A stretch of 64,000 nt of DNA from Bipolaris cookei. Its lineage: Eukaryota; Ascomycota; Dothideomycetes; Pleosporales; Pleosporaceae. A program made the translations under genes and the position numbers. The notes beneath the pieces were generated by a model. The model was not told the DNA's origin, ran no database searches, and was given only the letters and a program-made list of their open reading frames with translations. Below, piece by piece: positions 11,885-24,462 of the stretch. The DNA is taken from the NCBI GenBank assembly GCA_002286855.1, contig NRSV01000003.1, forward strand, positions 738,831 to 802,830, in the 5' to 3' direction. Every line of letters begins with the position of its first letter. The stretch's first letter is position 1.

Positions 11885-13702
11885 GAATGAGAAGATCTGA
11901 GATGATTATGGTTGGGTTTGTTGGGTATTTAGCGTGCATGAATATATAGCGACTTTTTATGAATGAAATAGATAGTCTGCTGATACAATTTTCTGTGCCT
12001 TGTCGGTGATGTTGTCAGTGTATATGATAGCGAGGTTTACTGTGGTAGTTTGAACCTGTGAATGTATAATACACATCTTTTTTTTTCCTATCCGGGGACC
12101 TTCCAGATGGGATTTATAAATGCATTGATCCGATGTGTAATACTCTGGGCGAAGGACATGAATATACTCTGTTCATCGTTAATGAAACTATCGTCTGTTG
12201 TAAACATTCGTACAAACCCTCTGGTGTAAGTGTAAAGTTTTGCTTAGAAGGTGGTCCACCTCACTTAAGCCCAAGACATGACAGTAAGGGGTTTTTTCTC
12301 TTTTTTTTTCGGTCGCGTCCAATGAAGTCATTGCAGAAGCAACTAATGCTGTTATGGTTCTCTCGCTCGATATCTGAGTCATGAGCCGATGTTAGTGAGT
12401 ACCACTTCATAGTGGAGCTGCACATAGCAACGGAAGGAATAGGAAACTAACAGATCGAGCATGTGTGAGCGGTATTTCTTGACTTGTGAAGACAATTTGT
12501 ACAGTTGGTACTGGGTGTATGTAAATGGGAACAAAATTCCAGTTCCGAGGTTTTGGTGCTGCGATCTCTGTGCTCATTCGTAGCTCGTGTGTTAGTGCAC
12601 CTTAGGCTTCGACGGTAGTAGGGCGTGGTGCCATGTCAGGGTTTGTACAGCTCACATTGATGATTAGTGGAGCTGCAGAAATTGACTCGTAACGGTGCTC
12701 ATCCTGCCGTTGATAACTACCGTCTCATTTTGGTCTTCACAAATTGTCGGATGCTATACGTTCGTTTCTCCGTATTCCATGGCCGGTTCTACCCGAGGTG
12801 GCCCCAGCACATGGCTCTGGTGCCCCTGGGGTTTCTGGAGAGTGGACCCAGCAGCACTATTGCAGGGCCTCCAAGCTGGGGGAGGCGAGGCTGGAGCGGA
12901 ACATGTCGGACGGCGTACTGCAGCTAGGTATACTCCCTCCGTCGATTCTCTACGGCTACGTCCACAAAGGGTATGGGCGCCGAAACCCCGGTGGTAAACC
13001 TGGAAGAGAGTCTCACTGACCAGGGTTTCCTCCGCCCTCCGATTCCGACGGTGATACGTGCGTCGAACTGGTTTGCTACTTTTTGACAATTCGCACCGCT
13101 TGTTGACGCATCCAATGGCACAACGACGTCATGGCTTTGACGCTTTGACTGATGTGAAGTCAGTCGAAGCTCCGGCAGTTGAACGGTGTTGAGAACTGGT
13201 TGCAAAGACTAGTCGTCCGCCGCTCCCGCATGCTACCCGATGCTTATCTTTACCTACTGTATGCCCAGCTTTGCGGGGTTCTGCTTACACGAGCTCAGGA
13301 ACCTCCAACAAAACTCCACGGGGAATGACCTTCGAGACGAGGGGACACGCACACTCTACCTCGTGTGCAATCGGTGGATATCTCGGGCGAAAACTTTGTT
13401 GGATCGTAGAGCCTCATGTGGGACGCTAGAAGCTTCTTTGCAGCCAAGCTCCACCAAGACGTCGGACCGATGCTTGTCTACCAACGCCCATCTCTACTAC
13501 TACTGGACGACGATTGGCAAATATGCAACAACCGGCTTTAGACTCGCGCTTACTGTTCTGGCAAGGGACCCGGTATCGCTATCCGCGCAAGTCAGAAAAT
13601 TTGCCGTCTCTGTGCCATGGAGACTCCACATTACGTCACTCTAGTCGTGTGAGGAGCACCATGGGCACTTCTCCATGGGCACCGATCTTCTCCACTGGGG
13701 TT
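11885..13702. other. Intergenic region and distal promoter of sugar porter
   Basis: About 1.8 kb. Overlapping frames on both strands (for example around 12670-13200) match nothing I know and look like chance ORFs in GC-rich DNA. The part 12800-12990 carries several SYGGRG hexamers, treated as candidate CreA sites in a separate entry. Confidence 0.45.
12801..12881. promoter_or_regulatory. Cluster of CreA-type SYGGRG motifs
   Basis: CTGGGG or its complement occurs at 12801-12806 (complement), 12826-12831 and 12876-12881, about 1 kb before the sugar-porter start. Another copy lies at 13695-13700, next to the TATA-like box. CreA is the fungal carbon catabolite repressor and favours paired SYGGRG sites. 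The motif is short and common in GC-rich DNA, so this is only a candidate. Confidence 0.3.
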
Positions 13703-13709
13703 TATAAAG
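13703..13709 (+). promoter_or_regulatory. TATA-like box of the sugar porter
   Basis: TATAAAG lies 121 bases before the ATG at 13830 and directly after a CTGGGG hexamer. A CT-rich tract (about 13771-13810) sits between it and the ATG, as is common just upstream of fungal transcription starts. Confidence 0.45.
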
Positions 13710-13829
13710 GAAAGATATGTGCACTGAATGGTGTTCCCTTTTTTTCGTGTGCGAGAGATTACTCGTGATCCTGCTGCCTCTCTTCTCCTCTCTTTTCAAC
13801 GCTCTCTCCTTTGCTGATCATTGCCCATC

Positions 13830-15608
13830 ATGGATGAGAAGGATACCAAGACGGCGGTGATTGACAATAAGTCATCAGACCCGCAACTTCAAACTGAAAA
13901 GAACGACAATATTCAGGTTGCTCCTGCGCCCGATTACTCTGCACCAAAGGCCCGGACAGAGCAGCTTGAAGATGCGAGAGGATGGGAATCCGAGAATTTG
14001 ATCCAGGATCTTTCAAAACAGCTTGAGCAGGCCAATTACAAAAAAGGATTTTTCGACCTCGAATTCAAGAACCCCAAGCACTTTACATGGATGCTTGTTG
14101 CTTTTGCATCCATGGGAGGTTTGCTCTCTGGCCTTGATCAGTCACTTATTTCTGGTGCTAATTTGACACTTCCCCATGACTTGGGTCTTACCGATCAACA
14201 AAACTCGCTGGTCAACTCTGGAATGCCTCTAGGTGGTAAGTCTTCAACAGAATTGTTATACTTGCGCAACTTGGACTAACATGGATTAGCTGTTGCCGGT
14301 GCCGTGCTGATTTCGCCATGCAACGAGTACTTTGGTCGCCGATGGGCCATTATCATCTCCTGCATTCTTTACACTATCGGTGGTGCTCTTGAAGCCGGAG
14401 CTATGAACTACGGTATGATTGTTGCCGCTCGTGTCATTCTGGGGGCTGGTGTCGGTCTCGAAGGAGGTACCGTCCCTGTCTATGTTGCCGAAACTGTTGA
14501 GAGCAGAATGCGCGGTAACCTCGTCTCGTTGTATCAATTCAACATCGCACTCGGAGAAGTTCTTGGCTACGCCGTCGCTGCGATGTTTATTACCGTCCCA
14601 GGCAATTGGCGTTATATTCTCGGTTCCTCGCTCGTTTTTTCCACCATTATGGGTATCGGTATCCTCTTCATGCCGGAAAGCCCCCGATACCTGATGCACA
14701 AGAAGAAGCCCCTTGAGTCCTTCAAGGTATGGAAGCGTATTCGTGGTATTGACACGCACGAGGCACGTGAGGAATTCTTCGTTATGAAGGTTAGCACAGA
14801 GATGGAGGAGGCCGAGGTGGCTGCTCAACGCACAAACCGTTTCCCATGGATGGACTTTTTTACCAAGCCACGACCACGCCGCGCCATCATATATGCAAAT
14901 ATAATGATCTGGTTAGGACAAGCAACTGGAATCAACGCAATTATGTACTACATGTCGATCTTAATGTCGCAAATTGGTTTTGATACCTACGATTCGACAT
15001 ATATTTCGCTTGTTGGTGGAGGTTCGCTTTTGCTTGGCACAATCCCCGCTATATTCCTCATGGAAACCTGCGGACGTCGCTTCTGGGCCATTGCCATGCT
15101 GCCTGGCTTCCTCGTTGGTCTCATACTGGTCGGCGTCTCCTACCAGATCACTGGTCTCAGTGGCAAACTCGCTATATACTTTATCGGTCTGATTCTATAC
15201 ATGTTGTTCTTCGGTTCCTACGCAGCCCTCACTTGGGTTATTCCCTCTGAGGTATATCCTACTTACCTCCGATCTTACGGCATGACTACCTCGACTGCAT
15301 GGCTGTTCCTCTCCTCTTTCATCATTACCTACAACTTCACCAGCATGCAAGAGGCCTTTACCAAGACAGGTCTTACAATTGGATTCTTCGGTGGAATAGC
15401 CGTTGTCGGATGGTTCTACCAGATCTTCTTTATGCCTGAGACTAAGGATCTTACTCTCGAGGAAATTGACCAACTATTCCAGAAGCCAACTAGGCAACTT
15501 GTCAAGGAGAATGCAAAGAGTTCTTGGGAAGTTACGAAGGATTTGTGTCACTTCAGATTCAAGAAGGTATTTATTGATAACAACCGCAGGCGCGGCCGTG
15601 AGGAGTAA
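13830..15608 (+). CDS. MFS sugar transporter (sugar porter family)
   Basis: Two exons, 13830-14235 and 14290-15608, give 574 residues with about twelve membrane segments after an ~80-residue hydrophilic N-terminus. Sugar-porter signatures are visible: GGLLSGLDQSLISG in the first helix, EYFGRRWA in the first loop, PESPRYL after helix 6, a CGRRFWA loop in the second half and PETKDLTLEEID at the end. The family moves hexoses, disaccharides or polyols across the plasma membrane, usually with protons. The exact substrate cannot be read from the sequence. Intron 14236-14289 is short and in phase 1. The upstream TATA-like box and CTGGGG hexamers are compatible with carbon repression. It stands alone with no catabolic enzyme beside it. 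Confidence 0.9.
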
Positions 15609-16551
15609 GGGATATCATGCGTAGATTCGCGGTGGTCATCCAGCACGCTTCACGCAAGGGCTACTTAGCCCTTATTTGACGAATACATAGAGTTGAGACA
15701 AAGCATATAAAGGTTCTGAACTCAGAAATGACGATGATGCTGGATGGATTTCATTTTAGTTGTTTAATACCCCGGATAAATATTCTTCAATCCAAGATAT
15801 TACTTTAGCAGTTGCTGTGAAACCTCCCACTTGACATGCATCCCTTGTGTCTTTTAGCACCAGCCGGCAAACTGGGCAATCAAAACTAATCAAGACATGC
15901 ACGCAACCGTTTTAGCAAATTACTAAACCCCTGGTCGATACCAGAAGCCCACAATCCCCACAGAGTCTCCACACTGTCAAATACAATCCATACAATTCCC
16001 ACAAAAAGGAATGTAACCAAAGCCATCTGCATCGCCCGTCTCATTACAACACCAAAACCCCAGACAGGGGATAATGAAATCGAGCAAGCTGATAAAACCA
16101 CATTACTCACCTTGTCTCTGATCCATACAGCGCAGCAGCCCCTCAAACGAAGTTGCAGCTCAGAAAAAAACACAGAGTTTCTGAACCAAGTAAATTCAAG
16201 ACACAGAGTAAGACAGTCATAGCGGCGTGCCTGGCGCGACAACCCCCAAAACCTCACGAGATCAGACATGTCTCAGCAACAGCATGTCTCTCTCTCTCTC
16301 TCTTTGTGTCTCTTGAGGGCTTGAAAAAAAAGAGGGCCGGCGTGTTTGTCATGTACTTTTGCATCTTCGTCTTCTCTCCTCTCTATCTCCCTAATTACGA
16401 AAGACAACGACAACAACAACAACAACGACGACGACGACGAAGAAAAAACATTCCTCGATTTCTCAGGACGGAAGTCGGGCTGCAAGGCAAAACAAAAGAA
16501 TCGACGGCCAACATCAATACCTTCTTTAACTGAATTATCAGCTCAAGTTCA
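15609..16551. other. Intergenic region with CT and CAA/CGA microsatellites
   Basis: About 940 bases. A CT dinucleotide run lies at about 16287-16303 and a CAA then CGA trinucleotide run at about 16408-16441. A 127-codon minus-strand frame at 15886-16269 has hydrophobic parts but no recognisable family and is not called. Confidence 0.5.
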
Positions 16552-16941
16552 ATGATGACGCTTACCATTTTCCCCCTCGGCGGCGGTCCCTTCGATAACA
16601 CTCCGCACGCCACCTCCTCTGGCGCCACAGTACTACCTAGCTACATTCCTATAGTCTGTTTGGTCACCACGGCTGTTGCGTTTGCGGGAGTGAACGAGGG
16701 GTTTCTATATCAAGTACTGGAACTAATGGGGTGGAATCATGGTTAGTCTTTACCTTCGCGCTATTTCTTTTTTTTGGGGGGGGGGGGAAGGAGGGGGACT
16801 TGGTGGAATTCGGGGAATTTTGCGTTCGAAATGTGCGGGTGCTGATGGTGGATTTAGAATTGAGCGGATGGGCTAATGCGAGTGATGTTTCTAGGATCGA
16901 TCGAGATTGTGGCTAGTGCTGCTGTGCCTTATGGTATGTAG
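16552..16941 (+). CDS. Hypothetical small protein, possibly membrane-inserted
   Basis: Tentative two-exon gene: 16552-16741 and 16895-16941 give 78 residues. Exon 1 ends at G|GTTAGT, exon 2 follows TTTCTAG, the phases agree and a TAG ends the frame. The protein has a hydrophobic stretch around residues 28-46 (PSYIPIVCLVTTAVAFAG) and a Gly/Pro-rich start. I do not recognise a family. The supposed intron (153 nt) contains a T/G homopolymer run and is longer than most here. It could equally be a chance frame. Confidence 0.35.
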
Positions 16942-18382
16942 GCGGGTGCGAAGATGGATATGTGATGGGGATCTGGAAATGGGGGCGACGGCGAGAATGT
17001 AGGTACGGAGTAGTTGGGATGAGAGTGGGGAGCGGGATTGATGGAACATGGAATGAGAATCTTTCCAAGTCAAGCAAGGGATCAGGGACTCGATCTTGAA
17101 GTTTTACATGAGGTGGGTTCATCTGATGTCAACGTGAAGAAGGTTTTATTTCAAACGATGTCTGGATTTCAGAAACTTTATTCTTGCATTCTTGGAGGCC
17201 TAATTATTGAATCTTGGTACATTTTACGTAGTACTAGTATACAGAAAATACAGCAATGTGTGTGCTTAAAATATGTCTTGCATGATTGAAGACTAAGGTC
17301 ACTTAATGGCTCGGCTCCGCGGTTAATCTGCCTCGGGTCGACAACAGAAATATGCAAACAAGATTTAGCTAAAGTCTCCATGTCGCAATTACTCTGTACT
17401 GCTAGTAAATTCAATGCATAGATAGCAGTCACCCCCAGGATAAGTATAGGGCTTTCACGAACCGGCGTGGCACCTGATTTCCTTGTTCTGACCGAAATTG
17501 GACTTGGCTGCATGACGATGCTGGAGTACGCATAATGGTTGATTGATTGTTGGGGTAACACCATAGATGATTCGTTTCGCTCGAGACGAAGAACGGCCGA
17601 ATAGCTTGAGACATGTTGTCATCAGACATATCATGTGCGTAAGGATTAGCGTAATTATTAGCGCTTCGCCTGGACGGCTGCATGTAGCAGTTACACATGG
17701 GTCTCGTGACCTTCAACCTATATACGTGGGTGTGGGGGGGGGCGGTGAACGGCATCACGGAAGATCATGTGGAGGGGAAAATTGGTTTGGTGAAGATCGA
17801 CGTCGATGTATTCTTCCCTCGGGACAATTGACAAAATGCATTTGTAATGCCTTTGACCTTCCAGTGACATGTTTGCACTAGGCTGTGTTATTATTCCACC
17901 AGCTGTGAAGAAACACGTGCAGTTTTAAGAAAGTAGCATTGCCCTTGCATACGCTACTGTACCAGGACGCGATTCGCTTATTTCGGGCGGACCATGATAG
18001 ACCCAACAAGATCACTGGCCTGCAATGTAATGACATGCATATTGATTATGAGTCTTGTGAAGATCTGCTGTTAGGTTTTGACTTGAGAAAGCTTCCGACT
18101 TTGCCATGGGTAGCGCGATCAATTACGCGGTAATGTGTGTCCAAAGCTGACAAAGAGATTGAGTGCAATGCCCAAATCTCCACTCTTGTCACTATTTATC
18201 GCTCCTTTCTCTGTCATTTGTGTAGCATTCGTCCAAGATGGAATGGTTTCTGTAGCACTGAGGCATTCTCCAGGGATTTCCAGATGGCTCATTATAGGCA
18301 TAGCGGTATTTTCCTACCCCATACAGTCTATTTGGAGACGTGGTAAATTGGCAATGTGATCAAGCTTCTTTTTTCCCGTTTC
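16942..18382. other. Intergenic region, no gene recognised
   Basis: About 1.4 kb of moderately AT-rich DNA. Only short frames without family resemblance were seen on either strand. A run of G residues occurs near 17731-17742. Confidence 0.45.
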
Positions 18383-18802
18383 TCATTTTCCGTCAGCCTG
18401 CTCTTGCTCTTTCGCCCTCCTCTTTTCGACAATCATTGCAATTTTCCTTTCCATCTCGTTCTTCTTTAGGACTAAATCGGCGCGTGTGACTTCGAGTTGG
18501 GCGATCCGTTCTTCGGGTGTGGCTTGGAGGATCTGTCGTTTTTGCTAAAGAGACAAATCATTAACATATGGTTTGTTGGACGCTCAGGACTGTGCTCAGT
18601 AGTCCAGATTGCCATCACAGGCACACGGTACATTTGAGGAGGAAGCAATCTTTACAAATCCTTTACATGAAGTGAGTCATCAATATACCTGCTTAATTTC
18701 TTGCTGTCCCTTCAACCCCGCGCCATAGATGGTCCCGGTTATTGTGATAGCAGCGACTGCGCCAGTCATGATCCAGCGCCGGACGGTCTGAAGAGTTGCC
18801 AT
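18383..18802 (-). CDS. Small single-span membrane protein with coiled coil (probably mitochondrial)
   Basis: Minus-strand exons 18689-18802 and 18383-18544 join in phase 0 to give 91 residues. Residues 11-30 form one hydrophobic span (IMTGAVAAITITGTIYGAGL) behind a short basic N-terminus. The rest is charged and heptad-like (PEERIAQLEVTRADLV), a likely coiled coil. That layout resembles small inner-membrane assembly factors of mitochondria, but I cannot assign a named family. The donor GTATAT and acceptor CTTTAG are acceptable. It is transcribed divergently from the HSK3 gene, with 276 bases between the two start codons. Confidence 0.7.
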
Positions 18803-19078
18803 GGTTTCTCGCGAGGTGAGCCCGGTAAGATGATGCGACAAAGGATCAATGGTGGTGCACAGGGGCAATGGAATTGAGGCCGCAGAAAAGTTGAAGCGGA
18901 GTGGAGATTCCAATCGCCAAGCCCTGTTCGCCGCGGGAGTCCCACCACAATCCAATGCGACGCGTCCCCCACTTCTGCGTCCACAACAACCACACCACCA
19001 ACACTGACGACCAACGACTATATCCATCTCGGCCCCCAGCGGTAAATTCCGAAAGCTCAGGCGAATATAGTGATTACG
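18803..19078. promoter_or_regulatory. Divergent promoter shared by small membrane protein and HSK3
   Basis: The 276 bases separate two oppositely directed start codons, so both promoters must lie here or overlap the opposite gene. No TATA box was identified; the stretch is GC-rich. Confidence 0.6.
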
Positions 19079-19456
19079 ATGTCGAATGTTCCTCGCTCCC
19101 ACACTCCAGGCGGCTCGCGCCTCAGTACCGTACCCTCGCAGAAGCCGCGCCAACTCTCTCACCTACAAGCGCAACTGGCACAACTGACGGCAAACATGGC
19201 AGACCTGGAGAGTCTTATGCGTATGACAGCTGGTCAGGCACAGGATATGCGGGGGTTGGGCGGTTATGCTGGCGCCATGTAAGTTGCGACGGTTGGGATA
19301 CTCGGTCAAATCCAGGACGAGAAGCAGGGCTCAGGCTGTGTAGATGATGGGCATTAACGCTGGATACTCAGGTTCATGGCGGCAAGCAAAGTGTTGGGAG
19401 AAGAGACGGTTAAGGGCGGCGGAGTGGTGGACGACAAGAAGGCGGGAAAGGAATGA
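19079..19456 (+). CDS. HSK3: DASH complex subunit Hsk3
   Basis: Exons 19079-19278 and 19372-19456 give 94 residues. The core HLQAQLAQLTANMADLE is followed by MRMTAGQAQDMRGLGG, and splicing adds MFMAASKVLGEE, as remembered for fungal Hsk3 proteins. Hsk3 is a small helical subunit of the DASH/Dam1 ring that couples kinetochores to microtubules in mitosis. The exon 1 donor is GTAAGT, and the phase-2 join rebuilds an ATG codon across the junction. An in-frame GTG upstream is not a plausible start. Size fits the family. Confidence 0.82.
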
Positions 19457-22234
19457 ATTAAATAAAGCCACACAGCGACCGTGCTATATATCCCGCGCAC
19501 GCCTCGAATCCCGCGACGAGACGAACGTGCAAACAGGGCAAGGCGATGCCATAATTGGAAACTTCTGTGTCACGTCACGTCAGACCGATTGACGAGATAG
19601 GGAGCGTGAATGTCACCCTCCCCACGGAGAAGGGCGCTTGGATATCAGCAAGGGGACAGCAGGAAGTGCTCGAGAGATGGAATCATCAGGATGTACACAG
19701 ATACCCGACGAATCATATGATGGTTCCTACAGCGATACTAGGTTGGCGTGGTATGGATGGAAATGTACAACCACCCAGCAATGTACTCACATACTGCGAT
19801 ATAAAATCCCCGCACCCCGATTTTAGGCCCTCCCCAAATACTGTGGGGCCTCTATCCAACCCACTTGCGACGATCATGCAAAAAAAACTGCGATTTTAAT
19901 TGCCCGGCTTACACGAATGGCCGACGGCGAGAATGTTAGTTATCATGGCAGCAAATAGGCCCTAAGACATGGCAATAGCAAAAGCACAGTCTCGCCAGCT
20001 CAACAGGATGCAGGGTCTGGAGTTCTTATCGACTACGCTGATTCGCCAGGGTATGTGCCTGGGGAAGCCAAACGATGCTCATTGCTTCGCGCACAGCCGC
20101 AGTATACATTTCCCTACGTAAGATAAGGTATCTGGAGATAGTCTATCTCTGTTTCACATCCGCAATAGGAAGGCCAACTACTCGCTGGATATGTGGACTG
20201 CACCCAAACTGACCACGTTTGCCTGCATTCGCAATCGTTATTGGCTACTCGGACGGTGAGGAGGGAGGATGTGAGGCTGAAAGGGGGTGGTGCAAGCACC
20301 ACTAAGAATACGGCTATCAATCGCGCAATGATAACACGCAATGGTATCACTGCCAGATCTGGCTCTGGCAGTAAACCCTGCATCTATATAAGAAGTCGCA
20401 TGTGCCACCTTTGCATTTCTGGGTTGGAAAGCAAATCTGGCGCCCCTCCCTCCCCCGTTTACCTGTGCACTGGACGACCTGGTTCCGCTCCGCCGTTGTG
20501 GCCCCATTCCGCTGAGGATGCCAAGATGGCGCGCCTTGAAGACGCCTTTCCCATCAACAAGTCAAGCATGACCCATTGAGGTTTGGTCTTCAACAAGGAT
20601 TTTGTTTGAGGAAGAAGCCACGGCCCTCTCCCGTTGTCCTCGGACGCAGCAGACACTCTAAGGAGTGTGCAGCCCATCCACGGGTCGGCCAGATTCACTG
20701 ACGCAAGCATTATCTCTGCCGCCACCAATCTTTCCCGAACTCTATGCCCAGCGGACAATCATGTGGCAAAACGTCACGACCCAGGACGGGCAGGCATTGC
20801 CACTGCCTTGGTTTCGACGTATAGATGGCTGGCAGTGACATGTAAGCGCTGACGAACAGGCTTGTACGAATCTGGAGAGGGAGCACGCGAGGTCTGGTTA
20901 GCCACGGCAGCAAGCACACGATGAGGAAAAGGACCCTTTTCCACTTTGTTCACTCACGGCCGGCCCCGTCGATGGTCGACCGTTTGTGCGCCCAAGTGTG
21001 GATCGACCAAGGGCGGTGTCGTGGACGATCAAGAGATCATCCGCCGAATTGCCCATATTCGAGTCTTCTAAATGAATCACGTACACCAACCCCCACGGGT
21101 ATCCCGCGTCTCGTATCGAAGGCATGCTACCTTGAAACCTTGTCCAAGCCAACGAGGCGTTTCGACCGTGACGAGGAGAAAGCAGGAGACATGCACCCGC
21201 ATAGTCGCAAGGGGATTGGGGGGCCCTGGTGTTATTGATTGTCGGCGGTTGCAGCGGTTGATTGGTGCCGTTGGTGCCGTGTGGGCATGCGAGGGTGCGC
21301 ATGTGCGTGGGTGTGGATTTCGGTACCGCGCCAGCACCAGTGCTAAGGGTCGTGGTCTAGCAAAGCGGATAATACCGCGCGAGGATTGTTCCGACAAAGA
21401 GCAAGTGCAGACATCCGATAGCACAGGCATTGGAGGATGTTTTGGAATCAAGATTGGATCAGGGCAAAATGCAACATAGGACGCAGAGGAGGCTCGTGTT
21501 GTTGAACGACTACTGTGTGTGTAGCGTGCCCAAAGCCATCAATGCGGCGACAAGCGAAGTTAGAGCGGGTTCAGTCGGGTTTAGCAAAGGATCCAGGCTC
21601 CACTTTACCAGCCTATGCATGCAAGTCAGAAGCAAATGGCGTTTTTTTGGGAGGGGGGGGGGGCTTGGGGGCGCTTGCATGGACAGGGATACTCGGCTTG
21701 ACCGCTTGCTCTTTTCGGGGCAAGACACGTGGGGGTGCATCCTCTTCTCAATATCGAGCACACCCTGCCTGCATGCCTCCACTGCGGACAAGTAGACTCG
21801 AGACGGAGCCCTTGGGCCGCACTGGATTGTGTCAAAGTACATGCTCTGGAGAAAATAGCGCAGCAGTTGGCGGAGATGGATGCTAGTGTAGTGACATGAC
21901 TTGGTCGTGACATTGGTTCGCATGTGAAACTCCGTTGGACTGGTGAGCCGGGATCTAAACGACTGGCTCCAGATTGGCCGATGCACGACGTCAACCATCG
22001 GTGCTCGCGGGCTGCTGGATGAGTCGTTCCCGAAGTAATGCCAGTAGGGCAACCCATGGTATGCATATACTAGTAATAGATGGATGTAGATGGATGAGTA
22101 TGTATCAATGTATCGATGCACAGGAAATTGCTGGACCCTTTTCCGCACCTCTTGATATTACACACATTGCCGGTGGGTACAGCTTGGTTGGATCCCAAAA
22201 GCAGCGCGGTTCGAAGCTTTGATGCACTGACAAT

Positions 22235-22264
22235 TACTACTACTACTACTACTACTACTACTAC
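22235..22264. repeat. (ACT)n trinucleotide microsatellite
   Basis: About ten uninterrupted ACT/TAC units in non-coding DNA. Likely length-polymorphic. Confidence 0.9.
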
Positions 22265-23327
22265 ACAAAACAGCATGACATGCTCATGGAGAAAGCCGTG
22301 AGCAGTGTTGAACTCGACGACCTGTGTGTACTGGAACCAATGCAGGCCAAGAGAGAGCGACACTCTTTGATCTTCAAGGACTGCCTCCAAGCCTCACAGA
22401 TCGCAGTGCAAACAGCAAAAAAATTGCGTGGCTGCGCCTCACGTGCCTTAACTACCGTAGTACATGTACATGGCTCTTTGCCTGACGTATGTCCCTGCCT
22501 GGACTACATGTATGTAGAAGCACGGATAGCTGGGCAGGCAAAGATCTAGAAGAGTTGCCACCACCGACAAACCATGGCCATAGTTCATGCGAGTGTTGCC
22601 AGTTTCACGTTGCTCTCTCCACCGTGTGCGTAACCGTTACATGTCGACGAGTATGGATCTGCCTCGACCCGCGCGGATTTTCCGACGGCCGCAGTGGCTA
22701 CATGTCCGCGTGTGGGTGCTGGTGGACTGTGGGTGGAACAATGGTTTGGGGTTCTGGCTGGGTTGGGACAGAAAAGGATTGCGGGTGGATGTGCCAGTGT
22801 TGCCGGTACAAGGTGCCGCCTAAGGGGGAGGGCAATCCCACTGGGGCGGTGGATGCTGTTGAGGGCGCCAGACCCTCTAGTTGTACCTGTATTGCGTGTA
22901 AGGCGCGTCTAGAGATTGTGCATCACCAAAAGAGACTACAGCCACGTGCTCGTGCGCGGTGAGGAGTGGGCCCGCGGTAAGTAGAGACTAATGAAGCTGG
23001 TGGGTCTGGTAAGTAAACAAGAGACCCTGAGATGAGGCTGTGAGGCTGTCGGGAAATGTAGGGATAGAAGTGCCGAGCCCAAGGGCGGGCTGCGGCAATA
23101 TTCGGACCAGATACTCCACAGCGGGTAAACAACAAGCAGGTATTGCTGCATTTTGGAGAGGGCGAGTGCGTCTCGTTTTTTTGGCGCTGGCTGCACCAAC
23201 AATGCCAACCAGTCGAGCGACTCGGGCGACCAAGCCCCATTGTGAGCAGTGCGGCAAGGCATACCTGCCCCAGACTGGAAAAAAGGCACAGCCAAGACAC
23301 CCACACATGTACGTACTGTACGTACGT

Positions 23328-23363
23328 ACTACATACGTATCTAGTATATAGTACGTATGTAGT
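23328..23363. repeat. Perfect 12-bp inverted repeat (hairpin) in TACGTAC-rich DNA
   Basis: ACTACATACGTA at 23328-23339 is the reverse complement of TACGTATGTAGT at 23352-23363, with a 12-nt loop. Further TACGTAC units flank the arms on both sides (23309-23329 and 23368-23374). No coding frame depends on it. Confidence 0.8.
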
Positions 23364-24434
23364 TGTGTACGTACATAGCTACATAGACATGTAGGTGGGC
23401 AATGGACAGTGTTGCTGCTGCTGCATGCCATTAGCGGACCAAGGGAGGCTGCAGGCTGACGGAGCCGTTGTCTATTCGCGTAAGCTTTCAAGACTACTGT
23501 GGCCGTGGATCGCGAAGCCGTGCTAGAACATGTCAAGAGGAATAAGGCACATTAGCGAGCGACGGGCAGATGCAGACCAATGGCGCATGCAGCCAGGAGA
23601 AAAAGTGACGTACCCAGATGGGCGTGGCAGGCAGCGAGGCAGCGAGGCAGCGAGGCAAATGGGCAAAAGGGCCAGACACGGTGGCCAGAATTGCCGCAGG
23701 AAAAAAAATAGAAAATCCTCCCGTAAGTGGTTGCACATGCTTGTGCTTGTGCTAGCAGTCGAATGGCTCCGAGCCCGTTACCCAGGATTCCCAGGTGTAT
23801 GTATGGGCTGCACGGTTCAGGCGGTCTTGAGACGGACCGGGGCCTGCATACTAAGCGGCAAGTAGCAGAGGCAGGCGCACCTGTCGCTCAACCGCCCGCC
23901 GCCATTGCTCCTGGAGCGTGGGTGGGCTGGTCTTGGTGTGGTCGCGGAGATTGCTGTTGAGAGTAGAGTAGGGAGAGACTGCTTGGCCATGATGCTGTCC
24001 ATCCATCTATCGACGAGGGGTAAGGCAGACAGACGTCGAGGGCAGACAGGGCCCCAAACAACAGCACGCCCGGCTGCGCGTCTGCGTCGAGGCTGCGACT
24101 ACAGGGCCACGCTGGCTGCACGCGTGATTGGCGACCGAGGGTGAATTGGTGGGGGCTGCGTGGGTGCGAACGCTCCACCCTCTGCATCTCACCCTCTTCC
24201 CAGAGGCCCAGCGTCACAACTCTCGACCCACCCAGCGCCCCCTGCTGCCGTCGCATGCTGTAGCCCGCAATCGCTGCGATTCAATTATTGCGCCGCTCAC
24301 TGGTGGTCCACGAGCCTAAACATATCGAGGGTCCTTCCCCGTGGAGGTGAACCAAGACGACGACTGCGGTCACGACCACAGCAAGCTGCCCATTATCCTC
24401 CTCCAGCACAGCAGTCGTCCCCTCGCAGCTCACT

Positions 24435-24462
24435 CACTGCCCACTGCCCACTGCCCACTGCC
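24435..24462. repeat. Heptanucleotide repeat in the areA leader
   Basis: Consecutive ACTGCCC units lie about 310 bases before the areA start, in a C-rich, G-poor stretch that is probably transcribed leader. Confidence 0.75.

Noticed and set aside
15886..16269. 127-codon minus-strand frame with hydrophobic stretches
   Set aside because: No recognisable family and no supporting splice or promoter features; hydrophobicity follows T/G-rich composition.
16286..16470. Frames rich in Arg or Leu/Ser over the CT and CGA runs
   Set aside because: Products of microsatellites, open in several frames at once.
21510..22148. 212-codon minus-strand frame upstream of areA
   Set aside because: No family feature, passes through homopolymer and repeat DNA, composition of a random frame.
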